From Ulota crispa (taxonomy: Eukaryota; Streptophyta; Bryopsida; Orthotrichales; Orthotrichaceae): a stretch of DNA of 64,000 nucleotides. The translations under genes were made by a program, and so were the position numbers. This document shows positions 45,731-59,558 of the stretch, piece by piece (position 1 is the stretch's first letter; the number at the start of each line of letters is the position of its first letter). Location of the stretch: positions 36,641,060 through 36,705,059 of the forward strand of contig OY987243.1 of assembly GCA_963920765.1 (NCBI GenBank), given 5' to 3'. The notes below the pieces were generated by a model, which worked only from the letters and a program-made list of their open reading frames with translations, was not told where the DNA came from and did no database searches.

Positions 45731-48700
45731 TCAGGAGTCTCGAAGCAGAGCGCCAGGCAAAGTCGGCGAGGCATTCTCCACGACTAAATCCATGAGAATC
45801 TTCGAGCATTGCTGCGCAGCAAGCTGCAACACAGCAGGCAGCGTGTGTTAGAAACAACTTGTCCGATACAAAGCCAGCATCATCACTTCATAGAAAAGAA
45901 TTTGCTTATCAAAATGAACATGTTGTTCTCACTGTATTTTCAGGGTACAATTGCAGGTCTGGTTCATATCGAATGGAGCTGTACCGTGTCCACCACCATG
46001 AAAGTTGGCAGAAACGCCATGATAAGGGCAACTTCAAGTGGCAAAGTTTCGTCCAAAATGCATTGCATCACACAAAAGCCCACAATGGATTGTTCGAAGT
46101 CCAGAAACTCCACTTCTGCACCGGATTCCAGACATCCCCATAATCCTCTTGTTATGCTCTTCACCCTTAAGTTTTCTGATTACTCTCTGATTCATGGTTT
46201 TTATTTATTTGAGAGAAGCAAATTGTAACGCCAATGCCGGATTGTGAAGCTGATGAGAGGCAGATTCAATGGATGAGAGAAGTAGAACTTGAACCCAAAA
46301 TTCTAGCCCTGATTAACTGTGCTTACTTTACAACCCACTACAACACTTTGGTTTAGAAGGAGCAACCAACGGAGTTTTAAGCGGGAAAAGTTACTCACAA
46401 GATCAAATTGCAGTTGCATAATTTGGTAACCTATAAGTTGGAACTAAGGTAGGGCTGAAACTGAATTTTGGGGAGGTGGAACTTCTTGAAATATTTTCCA
46501 GTAAATTTTCCTTGAAAGACAAGAGGAATTGGCATCTAATCCAAGCTGTTTCATATTTTTTGGAGCTTTGTGGAATTAGTTATGAAAACTTGAAGTTGAA
46601 GTGGCAGGGCTCTAAATCTGCCCACCTCTTCAAACGGACATTTCTTGTACATTGGTGGAGCACATTGTTGAAGATTATGAAAATAGCATGTACAAATGGA
46701 GTACATTTGAGAAGGTGAGTGGTTTTAGAGCCAGAGCGCTTTTGGAACCTCTTACCTTATGACTTTCAGCATTCTATACCTTGATTATGGGAGTTAGGTG
46801 TCCCAAAATGAGTTTTTGGAAGATGAAAGTTTGGTCATATGCCGTGCTTGATTGTAAGTTATTGATGTTATTTGCACAGTTGTTATGTTCGATAAATACC
46901 GCGGCTATCAAGGCCAAGTTCATCAAAATGTATTTGCAGGTTAGCGACTTCGTGGGTACTAATCTGGGAATAACTGTTTGACAACCATGACTGTATTTAA
47001 TTGCCATTACCTAAAGTAATCCAATTGCACATGATAAGATTCTCTTCACTCATTTCTAGAACTTTTTTAACCTCATTAGAGCAATTGAATCCAGCCATTC
47101 CGTAGCATGATGTCCAGCGACATGAGGCACCTGAAACACACAGACAAGGTCGGTGAGAGTTGTGAAACCTGTGAGAATGGCAGGGATGAGTTCGTCGGCG
47201 TTTCGACGTGCTCGGAGCACCAGAGGCGGGGGAACGCCGGTGATAGGAAGATGCGCCAGCATGTTGTCCACGAAGTCGAACGTCGTGGCGCCCAGCGGCT
47301 TCCAGCCCAGCACTCGCAAAACCATCACCTCCATGTCCTGGATATTCCTTCCGCTTCTCTTGCCCTCACCAGAATATCTCTACAATATCGTGCGCACATG
47401 TGTTCAAAGGTGTAAGGATTACAACCGATCCAATCACGCAACATTTCCTGCATTTGACCTCGCCGACGACAGCGCGCTAGATTGCAACACGATTAAAGAA
47501 TCCATCGCTACTGTTACGAATTACGTGAGAGTGTTAAAGTACTAGAGAGGAGCAAGCAGTCACCGCCGCCGAGAGGGCGGGATCATCCGAGAGGAATGCT
47601 TCGTAGTCCTGGTCTTCATTTTGCGGAGGATAACTAGTGCGTAATTAAGTAGTTCTGTTCTGTCTTATACATGAATAGATGCATCGATCATCTTTCATGG
47701 CTAGAGAAAGCTGTTCCGATCGCGGAGATCAACTGGGCTGCTTGGACGAAGTTAGTGCGTTGCTGGAGACATTAGGGATGATGAAACAATGGAGACTGAA
47801 ACGGTAGGGTCGGCATACTAAGCGATTCTTCGTTCGTAATGTCTGAAAGACACTCACTCGGGAAGCTTTGAATCATTGAGGTCGGATGCAGAATTATTGA
47901 GGCTTTACTTCTGAACAAGACGGTGACATGGATGTCTGTCTCCGCTTTATGTAAAGCCCGTTGGCTTGACAGGAGTTACAACTTACTGTCTTTTGGCAAG
48001 CTACAGAGATTGTGACAGAGTTGCTTGAACATTCGCTTTTGATGATAATATGTACTGCAATAGCAAGTCGTCACAAGTTTTATGAATTACGCCTAGGGAA
48101 GCTAGAGACGGAGCAATGGAGTCGTCCATTTTGGCTGCAATCCAAACTCAAGCTGTCGCAATGTTGCGAAACTGCGTCGCTGACGTTTCGTCGACCTGCA
48201 AGGCATAGCTCCAGAATCAGTGACCGGAGATTCACATAAGTTTCACGAGCGCGTTTTCTTGGAGAGCGACAGAGCGTCACTCATGAAAATATATTCACAA
48301 TATGTAAAGGCTGCTACTTTTAGCCTACTATTATTGTCTTACCGTCAATTTTGCCGAAGTGAAAGGGAGGCTGTTGAGGAAGCGATCCAGGTACGCTGTG
48401 GCGTGAGCAGCAATCAGTTTTCGGAGCCTCAAGGCCTCCACCAGCTGACAGTCACGCACAATTACAGTAGCGTCAAAAAATCTACCTCGCATTTTTAGGA
48501 TAGGAAGATGATTACAAACAATGGAGAGTAAGCATATCAAGGACTCTCAATGGCCTTAATCATAATCTACCGAACGATTGCAATTTAGAAATTATTCTCA
48601 TACAGCAGTAGCTTATACAGGTGACGTTACAAGCAGGTTCTTCTCCGCTACTGAACTAGAGCTGATCGATCGCAAGGAACAGAAACTCAAATTACAGCAG

Positions 48701-49019
48701 TCTAATTCCTAAAGCGGACTAGGAGAAGTCGATATACATTTTACAGTACCTTGAAAATGAGGAAGACGTCATCGCGGCGTACATTGCAGATTTCGGCAAA
48801 AGACGAGCCGACTATTCCAAACCCTAGGAGTGCGTCGAGGTAGCGATCGGACAACCTGTAGGACGTCTGTGCCTCCCTCTCCAACAGAATACGCATGGCC
48901 TCTGCAAGCTCCGCAAGCGTGGAAATGGCCAAATCGGTCACCACTCTGAGTCTGACATCGTGCCCTGCCTTGCAAAGTCTGAGAGTTTGAGTATCTGTTC
49001 TTGCTGCTGTATTGGTCAT
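45731..49019 (-). CDS. D-type-like cyclin, six exons, one in-frame TGA
   Basis: Exons on the minus strand: 49019-48750, 48444-48343, 48195-48091, 47379-47169, 46115-45985 and 45823-45731. All introns are GT-AG (305, 147, 711, 1053 and 161 nt) and all phases agree (0,0,0,1,0), giving 303 codons including the TGA. The N-terminal cyclin box is clear: RRDDVFLIFK joined to LVEALRL, then AAHATAYLDRFLNSLPF, then VWIAAKMDD. The C-terminal box follows: MEVMVLRVLGWKPLGATTFDFV, then EFLDFEQSIVGF and QCSKILMDLV. Cyclins activate cyclin-dependent kinases in the nucleus; box layout and length fit the plant D class, but no LxCxE retinoblastoma-binding motif is seen near the start. Codon 140 is TGA (48150-48148), just before VWIAAKMDD. 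That is a sequencing error, a null allele or a young pseudogene. The first exon and start are less certain than the boxes. Confidence 0.72.
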
Positions 49020-51147
<2,128 letters not shown>

Positions 51148-51393
51148 TTGACCACTAAAGGATGTTGCTACAATGTATATGTTCTCCTGTCGTATACGGG
51201 TAGGGTATTTGGGTAGCACATGAATCCCATTGGAGTTATAAATTTCAAAGCAAGCCATAAACATACTATAGGTCAGTTTAGATTTTTTGGAATTTTTTTG
51301 ACATTTGTCATGAAGCCATTTCTTCAAGTACTAAATAGTCCTTGTGTGAATATAACCAACACTTTTGGTAGGCACCATTCTTTAAGGGGTTAA
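51148..51393. mobile_element. short TTAA element H2
   Basis: Left end TTGACCACTAAAGGATGTTG; right end ACCATTCTTTAAGGGGTTAA; 246 bp. Inverted copy of H1. The 105-codon minus frame across it is not a gene. Confidence 0.75.
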
Positions 51394-51539
51394 GGTTATT
51401 CTTTTTCCAAACATATATATAGCTAATGAAGGAACAAAACACTATGCCTGATAAAAAAATTGTGTAGAATATTGTTTGAAGATTTAATGAAGTTCAAACA
51501 AGTACTTTAGACGCAAACTTTCAAGATTGTGCAAGCTTC

Positions 51540-52413
51540 GTGTACAATACCCTTATATAATGATACGTAATCCATGTTTTGGCATTCCAAACAAGTTTGT
51601 GTAACAAAAAATATAAATGGTATTTCAATCTCATCTTGTTGGTATTTGATTCTCATGCAATCCCAATAAGCCATACCAAATTTTAGTTACTAAAAACCAA
51701 AATCCTATTTTGGTAAATTGTTTTGTGTCAAAATCATGGTTGTACAAGAAAGTTGATTAAAACACATTGGTGATGAATTTTTGAGATTTGATTGCATGGA
51801 TATGTAGGAAACATCTATACGCACATTTTTACTTCTAAAAAGAACCCCCTTAAGAAACAAAATTATGATGAACAAAGAGTTCAATGTGGGATGTGGTACG
51901 ACCAACATTTGTAAAATAGATATTTATTTATGATAACCAATTTTTGTTGTTTGACTCATACTTTATGTTAAATTTGTACCTTCAAACATAACAATATGTT
52001 TACTTAGCCAAAAACTAATCAAAAAATAGAAGTATCTACTTTACAAATTTTGGTCCTACCACATCCCACATTGAGCTCTTTGTCAATCATAATTTTGTTT
52101 CTTAAGGGGGTTCTTTTTAGAAGTAAAAATGTGCGTATAGATGTTTCCTACATATCCATGCAATCAAATCTCAAAAATTCATCACCAATGTGTTTTAATC
52201 AACTTTCTTGTACAACCATGATTTTGACACAAAACAATTTACCAAAAATAGGATTTTGGTTTTTAGTAATCAAAATTTCGTATGGCTGATTGGGATTGCA
52301 TGAGAATCAAATACCAACAACATGAGATTGAAATACCATTTATATTTTTTGTTACACAAACTTGTTTGGAATGCCAAAACATGGATTACGTATCATTATG
52401 TAAGGGTATTGCA
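51540..52413. mobile_element. foldback of the mariner-like J family
   Basis: Two arms of about 390 bp (51540-51927 and 52030-52413) are near-identical inverted copies around a spacer of about 100 bp. Shared blocks such as 'aatgatacgtaatccatg' and 'aagaacccccttaag' are inverted between them. The arm sequence is homologous to the arms of the TA-flanked element at 52954-53837. Non-coding. Confidence 0.8.
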
Positions 52414-52951
52414 CAGTAGTCTAAAGAAAGAGTATATAAGTCCCTCTTATGGGATTCAAAGAAGTTTGTACTATAAAGAAATTAGCTTTTGGCAAAATAA
52501 ACATATCATCATGTTCAAAGGTATAGACTTAATTACAATGTATGAGTCACATAACAAAAACTAATTTTCAAAAAGAAATGTATATTTTACTAAATTTGGT
52601 AATGATCAGCCTAACATTAAAATCTCTATAGAAGGAATTTTGAAACTTTTTGAAAATGTTTGTTTGAAACAAAGATGTGCACATGGATGTCTCTTACATA
52701 TTCATGCAATCAAACCAAAAAATTCATCACCAATTTTTTTTAATCTACTTTCTTGTAAAACCATGATTTTGACACAAAACAATTTACCAAAAATAGGATT
52801 TTGATTTTTAGTAATTGAAATTTGTTATACTTGATCATGATTGCACGAGGATCACATTTCAAAAACCTGAGGATAAAATGCCAAAAACATTCTTTGTTAT
52901 ACCAACTTTTTTGAATGCCATGAGAAGGACTTATGTACTCTTTCTTTCTGG
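52414..52951. repeat. J-family block, single arm
   Basis: Another diverged arm ('gaaagagtatataagtccct' at 52427, and its inverse at 52920-52945) with the internal 'atcaccaattttttttaatc' block. It abuts the TA target of the Tc1-like element. Confidence 0.55.
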
Positions 52952-53839
52952 TACTGTACAATGGGGGGACAAAAAGATTGGGAACACCCTATTAGGCCAT
53001 TCAAAGAATTGTGCCTAACATACATAGTATAATTGATATTTTATTATCTTGCATCATTGGTGTTGAATTCTTATGTAGCCCTCGTCAAGCATACCAAATT
53101 CAACTCCTAAAAACCAAAACTCTATTTTTGGTGAATTATTTTACACAAAATTTAGTGTTTTACATGATAATTAATTAAAAAATATTGATGATGAACTTTC
53201 GAGATTGGATTGCATGGGGATGTAAGAAACATCCATGCACACATCTTTCCTTCCAACAAGCATCTCCAAAAATCTACAAAATTTCTTCTACATAGGTTTT
53301 AATGTTGGGACGATAATGACCAAATTTTGTAAAATAGATATAATTGTATGGTAATCAGAATTTGCAATTTGACTTGTCCATTATGATTAAGTTTGTAATT
53401 TTGAGCACAACAATATGTTTAATTTGCAAAAATCTCATTAAAAATTGATTATATCTATTTTACAAAACTTGGTCATAATCAACTCAACATTAAAACCTCT
53501 TTAGAAAAAAATTTGTAGCTTTTTGGAGATGCTTGTTGGAAGGAAAGATGTGTGCATGGATGTTTCTTACATCCCCATGCAATCTAGTCTCAAAAGTTCA
53601 TCATCAATATTTTTTAATTAATTATCATGTAAAACACTAAATTTTGTGTAAAATAATTCACCAAACAAAAATAGAGTTTTGATTTTTAGGAGCTGAAATT
53701 TGGTATGCTTGATGGGGGTTGCATAAGAATGCAACACCAATGATACAAGATAATATCAACTATACTATGTATGTTAGGCACAGTTCTTTTAATGGCCTAA
53801 CAGGGTGTTCCCAAACTTTTTGTCCCCCCACGTACAGTA
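52952..53839. mobile_element. Tc1/mariner-type foldback element
   Basis: TA flanks 52954-53837. The left end CTGTACAATGGGGGGACAAA and the inverse right end TTTGTCCCCCCACGTACAG match closely, continuing through a TTGGGAACACCCT block; the pattern GGGGGACAAAAAG.TTGGGAACACC resembles Tc1 termini. The inverted arms extend almost to the centre (about 380 bp each). 884 bp, no transposase. Family by termini and TA duplication. Confidence 0.8.
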
Positions 53840-54483
53840 CTCATGCCTCTGAGGGAAAGGCACAAGATTGAGGCACTCTGTTCTGTATTTATAGTAAATA
53901 TACTCGAAAGTACAAAAGAACAAAGCACGCTCTTTGTGAAGATGGAGCGTAAATCCGATAAGAGTCACCAAAGAGTGCTGTAAAATCAAAAAAAAACTTA
54001 TGAGCTACAGCATGTTCTTAGTACTGTTTTTCAATGATACACTTCTTGCGGTCTGGGTGCAAAAATTCCATGTAAATGGACAAAAACGCCACCAGCTATT
54101 GGCCAAGAGTATCACCTATTTGCTAATTTCAAACGTCACTGGGATCTGCAGTGTCACCTTCTTCTGAAAAGGATTTAGATTTTCAGGATTTACTCCACTC
54201 AGCATAGTTATCCCTAATCGGCTTACTTGTCCCTTTCCCAAGATTCTCTTCACCTTGGTCCTTCACTATGTGAGGAGATGCTGGATCGTTCTTGAGAATG
54301 TAGAGCTGCACTGCACCGACGCTTTCAGTTTTGTGGGACTTAAGCAGAAGGTAAAAAAGAGCCCAGCTTGACTGGAGAGAATGGAAGCTCATAAAGTGAC
54401 CGAGCCATTGAAGCTTGTTCTCATGACGATGGTGAGAAGCAAGAGTCAAGGAAAAAGTTCAAAGATAAACCACGAGAAGGAGG
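53840..54483. other. unassigned DNA downstream of the GRAS gene
   Basis: Transition from repeats to the gene island. 54180-54483 is GC-richer and probably the 3' untranslated region of the minus-strand GRAS gene. No gene is supported. Confidence 0.4.
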
Positions 54484-57400
54484 CTAAGGCGTTGTGGAGG
54501 TCACGGTCGTAGGCTCCCACACGGTCATAGCACGCACAATTTGGTTCTTCCATCCCATGAGAAACCAGTCTCCATCCTGTCCCACCCCATAGTCTTGGTG
54601 AAAGGAACCCATCATGGATTGCATTTTGGAGATCATAATCGGTGAGAGCGGCTTTTGGGCAAACCCAGCTCGTTGCGTGCGAGACTGCCACTGCCTATAC
54701 GGCTCTGCACGTTCCACTCTCTCAAGCCCATCACACGCAACAATGTTGAGAATCTCTCGCCCATAAAACTGCCTCTCTAGAAGCACTCGATCTGGGTCGT
54801 TGGCCGGCATGGAGACTTCCATGGCCTCAAACATTATGGAGTAGTGCTTCATGCTCTCCCTGAACCGGGTCATGAAGAAGGGAGCATTGTAGTTTGCATT
54901 CACCGTTAACATCATGAAAACCTGCATAAGCGTTTCACAGATGCTTAGAACTATACTGCTCACCCTCCATAGCCAGCACCACAAATCGAAACACATAATC
55001 AAGACAATGGCACCGTCACGAGGGCTGTCTTCCTAGACAGACAACCACGACCTTTAGTTTGCTCGTTAGACACAACGTCCAACAAAACCCCTCGGCTCAC
55101 ATATTTCAACAGGATTTGGTAAGACTCCCATCCAATAGACATCAGATTCTAGCCCTGTTCGTAGGTGTGTAACCTGCCTAAAAAGAGAAATTCTGATGAT
55201 TTCTCTAAATTGTCAAGTCTATTTGCATCTAGAACCGCTCAGTTGTAGAGAAGAGCATGATGCACGAAGCGCTTTTGCAGTAGACAAAATGGAGAGAAAA
55301 GTAGCACACCTTAGGATTCATGCTTCGGATCCTGTCCAGGACAAGTTTTCTGGGGCTGGCAGCCATTATGGATTCGTCCAGGAGGTTGCGAAGCCTGTAG
55401 TTGCAATTCACTGCGAGCACCTCATCCTCCTTCAACCCCAGCTGGACTGCCGTTATGGATTCCCATTTGTCAGCCAGGGCATGAAACTCAAATGGCACTC
55501 CCCACAGTTTAGCGAACTCCTCCAGTCTGCGACCTGCTTCTAGCACTCGCTTCGAGGGTTTGTTGCCCGGTTGGGGTAGCTCGATACCTGAAACCAAAAA
55601 CGGAATCTTTCGTTAAGATATGATTCTGAGTCTCAAACTGTTCCTGAAAATAGACTGTACGCACTCAACCCTAAAGAACCAAGGAAATCACGGATTTTTG
55701 ATGACCAATTTGAACGATCGTGTTGTAAAAAGTAAATAATTCAGGCGGGGCCTGGACTTCATTTTACTCGAATCAAGAGGAACACTGCTTGCATCGGTCA
55801 AGAAATATGTTCTAGATTGGACAAAGGAGAGTCCCCGTCTGACCACTCAAATTGCTGGTGAAAGGGAAAGGCTCAATTTCGGCGTCTTGGTCCTCTAGCG
55901 ATTTGATGAAGTCAGTCAGTTTTACGTAAACCGAAAATTAGTATAACAAATGGAACAATACTCACATGTGATGCGCAGGTGAGGCGGGCCTTCACGCCTT
56001 TGAGAGAGGCTTTGGATAAGGGACGGCCATTGCACTCCATTGGTCGTACCGTAATCAACCAAATGTACTCGCTCTGCACCTTCAAAGGCATCTAATATAG
56101 ATTTTGTGGAGAAAAAATGGGAAATCTTGATATATGGGCTGTAGTCAACAAACAAGCGATGCGCTTTCAGCATGGTCGCAGTAGAGGGCGTGTTACTAGA
56201 AATGGCCGAGTAGAGCTGTGCGCCCGTTCCTGACATCTTGGCAACCTGCATGCATGGAAACTTCTTCTAAGAACAAAGCTTGAATGCATGACCGCAGGAT
56301 CATTGCTGGAATCCGTGGTATACATCGAAAGACAAGAACCAAAAACAGCGAAAAGCCAATCAAGAGATCAGCGATCTTCATTTGTTAATATACATATATA
56401 TGAACAGTTAATGTTGTAACCGTGTCCTGGAAAGATCGTGAAGTATACTAACCAACGCTTCCGTGCAATAGTAGGCCATGCGCTGCAGAGAGTTGCCGTA
56501 AGCTGATGAATGCTGCCGTAATTCTCGAATCAAGTCGCTCGCGCTTCTCACATCGTCTTGACTCACAACGAGCGCGCATCTGGACCAGAAGATAACTGTC
56601 AGGTGAGCGCACAAAACTAGGACAACTAAGTGTAAAATAGTTCCAGACGAAAATGAACTCACGATGAATTTCCTTGAGCAGGATGTTCAGAGATTTTGCA
56701 TTCGAGTCGCTCGACCATGGGACTGACTACAGGAGATTAATTAGTGGCATGTACCTCAGAAGCAAGCCCTTTAAATCAACGCAACCAGAAGTGAAGGAGC
56801 AAGTCTCGGGCGACATGCTTTCTTCGCCAAAGGCGAAACTCTGATGCCAAGAGGAATTGGAAGACAAACGACGGTCGCCTCCGGATGTGGCCCGAATGCA
56901 GTCGAGGTCCCAGTCCCATGATTCGTCGTCGTGGTCCGTGCAGGCGTCGCGTTCGTTGATCCAGGTGCGGGGGTCGACGTTCCCCCCCGAGACATCGGTA
57001 ACGTGCTTCGAGAGGTTGCAGGTGTAGGCGTGAATGAACCTGTCTGTCACCCCTTCCTCCGTTGGCAAGAACCCTGTCACCGTCCAGCTATTGTCGTACG
57101 CCGTTTCACTTCCCCAGGCAGAGGCATTCGGTCCCACGAGCCCGTCGAACTCCCTCACCATGGCCTCACAGCCAAAATCTTCGGGCAACGCGAACTTTGA
57201 ATCTTCGAAGGAGACGACGCATGGCTCTGTGGCGTTCGAGTCTACTGAAGCATCCACAGCATCATCAAATCCTCGCAACTCGCTGGAGGTGGAGCTACTC
57301 GCAGACGACAGTGAGTCGGATCTTTGAGAGGAAGAAAAGCCCGAGAATACTGAGGAGACATTCGACCTCGATCGCTGCGGCAAGTCGGCTTTTGTTGAAT

Positions 57401-57752
57401 ACGAGACGAGCTGCGGGTACACAGGCCGCTTTGGAAACTCGGGAGTTTCATGCCTACTTTTGTGAAAATACAGGTCTTCATAGTTCACGGCATTTTCACG
57501 CCCCGCATGATCAGCCACGATTGAAGAAAGATCTGAAGCTACCTGTTGGAACTCGTGGTTATGGGAAGCTGCTGCTGCTGCTGTTGCTGCACGTCGCTCA
57601 ACAGAGACGTCCTGTGGCATTCCACGCTTCTGAAATTTCGGCGACTGCGAGGAGATTTGCGAGTGAAGCCATGCTTGCTGCAGTTGGCTCGCAAGTGGTG
57701 TAGTAGACTCCGTCCCTCCAGAACCCGATCTCATGTGCAGGACTCCCAGCAT
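54484..57752 (-). CDS. GRAS transcription regulator, LISCL/SCL14-like, five exons
   Basis: Exons on the minus strand: 57752-56755, 56579-56453, 56245-55966, 55587-55310 and 54921-54484. All introns are GT-AG (175, 207, 378 and 388 nt) and phases agree (2,0,1,0), giving 706 residues with no stop. Residues 1-325 are a long Ser-rich, acidic leader, probably disordered. Then follow LHRI (VDLKGLLLRCALVVSQDDV, HSSAYGNSLQRMAYY), a VHIID-type motif (VHLVDYGTTNGVQWPSL), LHRII with LPQPGNKPSKRVLEAGRRL, PFYRE/RVER (FYGREILNIVACDG, RVERAEPYRQW) and a C-terminal SAW-type motif (DGDWFLMGWKNQIVRAM, WEPT). LPQPG and RVER segments place it in the LISCL group (SCL9/SCL14/SCL33-like), nuclear co-regulators working with TGA bZIP factors in stress and detoxification responses. 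Four introns inside a GRAS domain are unusual, since most plant GRAS genes have none. Upstream Met alternatives were not seen in frame. Confidence 0.88.
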
Positions 57753-59408
57753 CCCTATCTAGAAAAATTCTGATAACAAACACAATTTCACTCACTCAAT
57801 ACTCGTCACGCAGCTCTGGTCACCATAATAACTACACAAACTCATCATCTCGAACAAATTCATCACGAACATATATGATTTTCTTGCAATTCTTGCACTT
57901 GCTTGAATGTTTAAAAACGCGCCAGGATTTCAAATCGAAGCGCAGCAAGTTTTTCGATCGTAAAAGGTTTAAGTTTACTTCTAGACGAAAGAAGGCGCAA
58001 ATGCTGCACTTGGAATTCTTCCACTAATGGTTGTGATGGCGGAGAGGTCTTTATGGCCGTTCTTTCTTTGGTGGCCATGGCCATGGCCATGGTAGGCCAA
58101 TATGCTTAGGCCACTGTTGCCACGACGGCCATGCCGCGGTCGTAGTCGTCGCTACCTGGTCCCCGCCTTATTTTTAGAGAGCACTTGGCGTCATCTAACG
58201 ACAGATCGCGGGCCCGCCTCCCTGACATCAGGTTGAGCATACTTCCGCGCCATCACTCCTGTCAGTGGCCGGCCTCCAATCGCAACCGCGCTCAGGGTTT
58301 TGCTATGGCAAATCCACGAAATACCGACAAGCTTCGGTGTGTTTTCCTTCTGCGACGCTGTAATAATAACTCTTTCGGCTTGCTGCGCAAGTCTGGACGT
58401 CTGGATCTCTCGTCCGTGAATTGCGCCCGGCCATTGGGAGCATGCCCGATATCCGCACTTACTGTTGGCCGACGCAGGTGCGCGCGAACGATCGGAGCTC
58501 TTTCTTTGTGCATTTCCTTGAGCGTTTTGAGTCCGCGACGGAGATGTCGACATCCTTGCTTGCTTGCGGATAACACTCCCTCCTCGAAGCAAGCAGTGTT
58601 CGGGGAGACCCGGCTCTCAAGGCCGGGCCACCCGGCCCAGACCTGGCGTTCTTTTGTGATAAACAGGCAGCCCTGTTACTGGTTTGCGTGAAAAGCAGAT
58701 TCTTTGACTTTCTGAGACCCATTTTCAAACTCTCAATTTTGAGAGTTCACAAACCGGCCTCTCAAACTTTTTGTCCTATAATGATGGAGAGGCTATCTTT
58801 AGGTACACACTAGATGAGAATTTGGAAAAATGATTGTCTCTCAAATTTTCAAAAGTACAAGTTATTGCTTCATCCATTTCAAACCACCGGTTTTGGGCCT
58901 ATGTGGCCCCGCCATAAGTGCATTATCAGCCGGTCAATATTGCATAGCAATTAGTTGACATTTGAAAGTAACCGGTTTAAATTGAAACTAATGAATAAGC
59001 CTATATTATACTGTAGGTTGGTAGCAGATTGAGTAGGTCTTTGCCAAATTGATTAATTTTTGAGGAAAAACCAATTTGGCATCAGATTTTGTAATTAAAC
59101 AAGATTAGGCATTTTCAAAAAAAGTTGTTACTATTTGGCATTCAACCAATTTTTTAGTAGAACTAAGCCTTTTTCTAAGCATCTTTCACTTTCTAAAATT
59201 AGTCTTTGGTATAAAATTTGTAATAGATTGAGCCTTTTTGGAATCAACCTCAATCTTCTATTGTTAGTTAATCTTAATGACTTTCATAATCTTCGACATT
59301 TCAATTTTTTGATTTGTTTGATATTGGGCATTTTTGGAGATTAATTTATAGAATAATTAGGCAAAATTTTGGGAATTATTTTATGCCAAATTTGCTAACA
59401 ACCTATAG
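57753..59408. promoter_or_regulatory. upstream region of the GRAS gene
   Basis: GC-richer, non-repetitive DNA to about 58.73 kb, then AT-rich DNA. It contains three tandem CCATGG units (58075-58092) and a CCGGGCCACCCGG palindrome (58623-58635). Overlapping frames at 58.2-58.7 kb in several phases have no domain. The promoter lies here by position; no TATA box was fixed. Confidence 0.4.
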
Positions 59409-59558
59409 TAGTATAAAGGGAAACTTTTTATGGATACCCTTGAAGTTTGCCGTGTTTGCATAGATACCCTGGGCTTTTCAAAAATTGCACAAATACCCTT
59501 GGGTCATAATTAATAGGCATTTATTTTGTTATGCACACTACTTCCTTCATGACTAATA

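Noticed and set aside
45859-46228. Plus-strand frames of 94-139 codons
   Set aside because: Antisense to cyclin exon 5 and neighbouring intron; the minus-strand exon has cyclin similarity and correct splice sites.
55660-55690. TTAA-element end in the third GRAS intron (TCAACCCTAAAGAACCAAGG)
   Set aside because: Resembles a left terminus, but no right end lies within the 378-nt intron; could be a relic or chance.
56931-57703. Plus-strand frames up to 213 codons
   Set aside because: They are antisense shadows of the first GRAS exon.
58185-58728. Overlapping frames of 89-168 codons upstream of the GRAS gene
   Set aside because: All phases are open because of GC content; none shows a domain or plausible splice partners.
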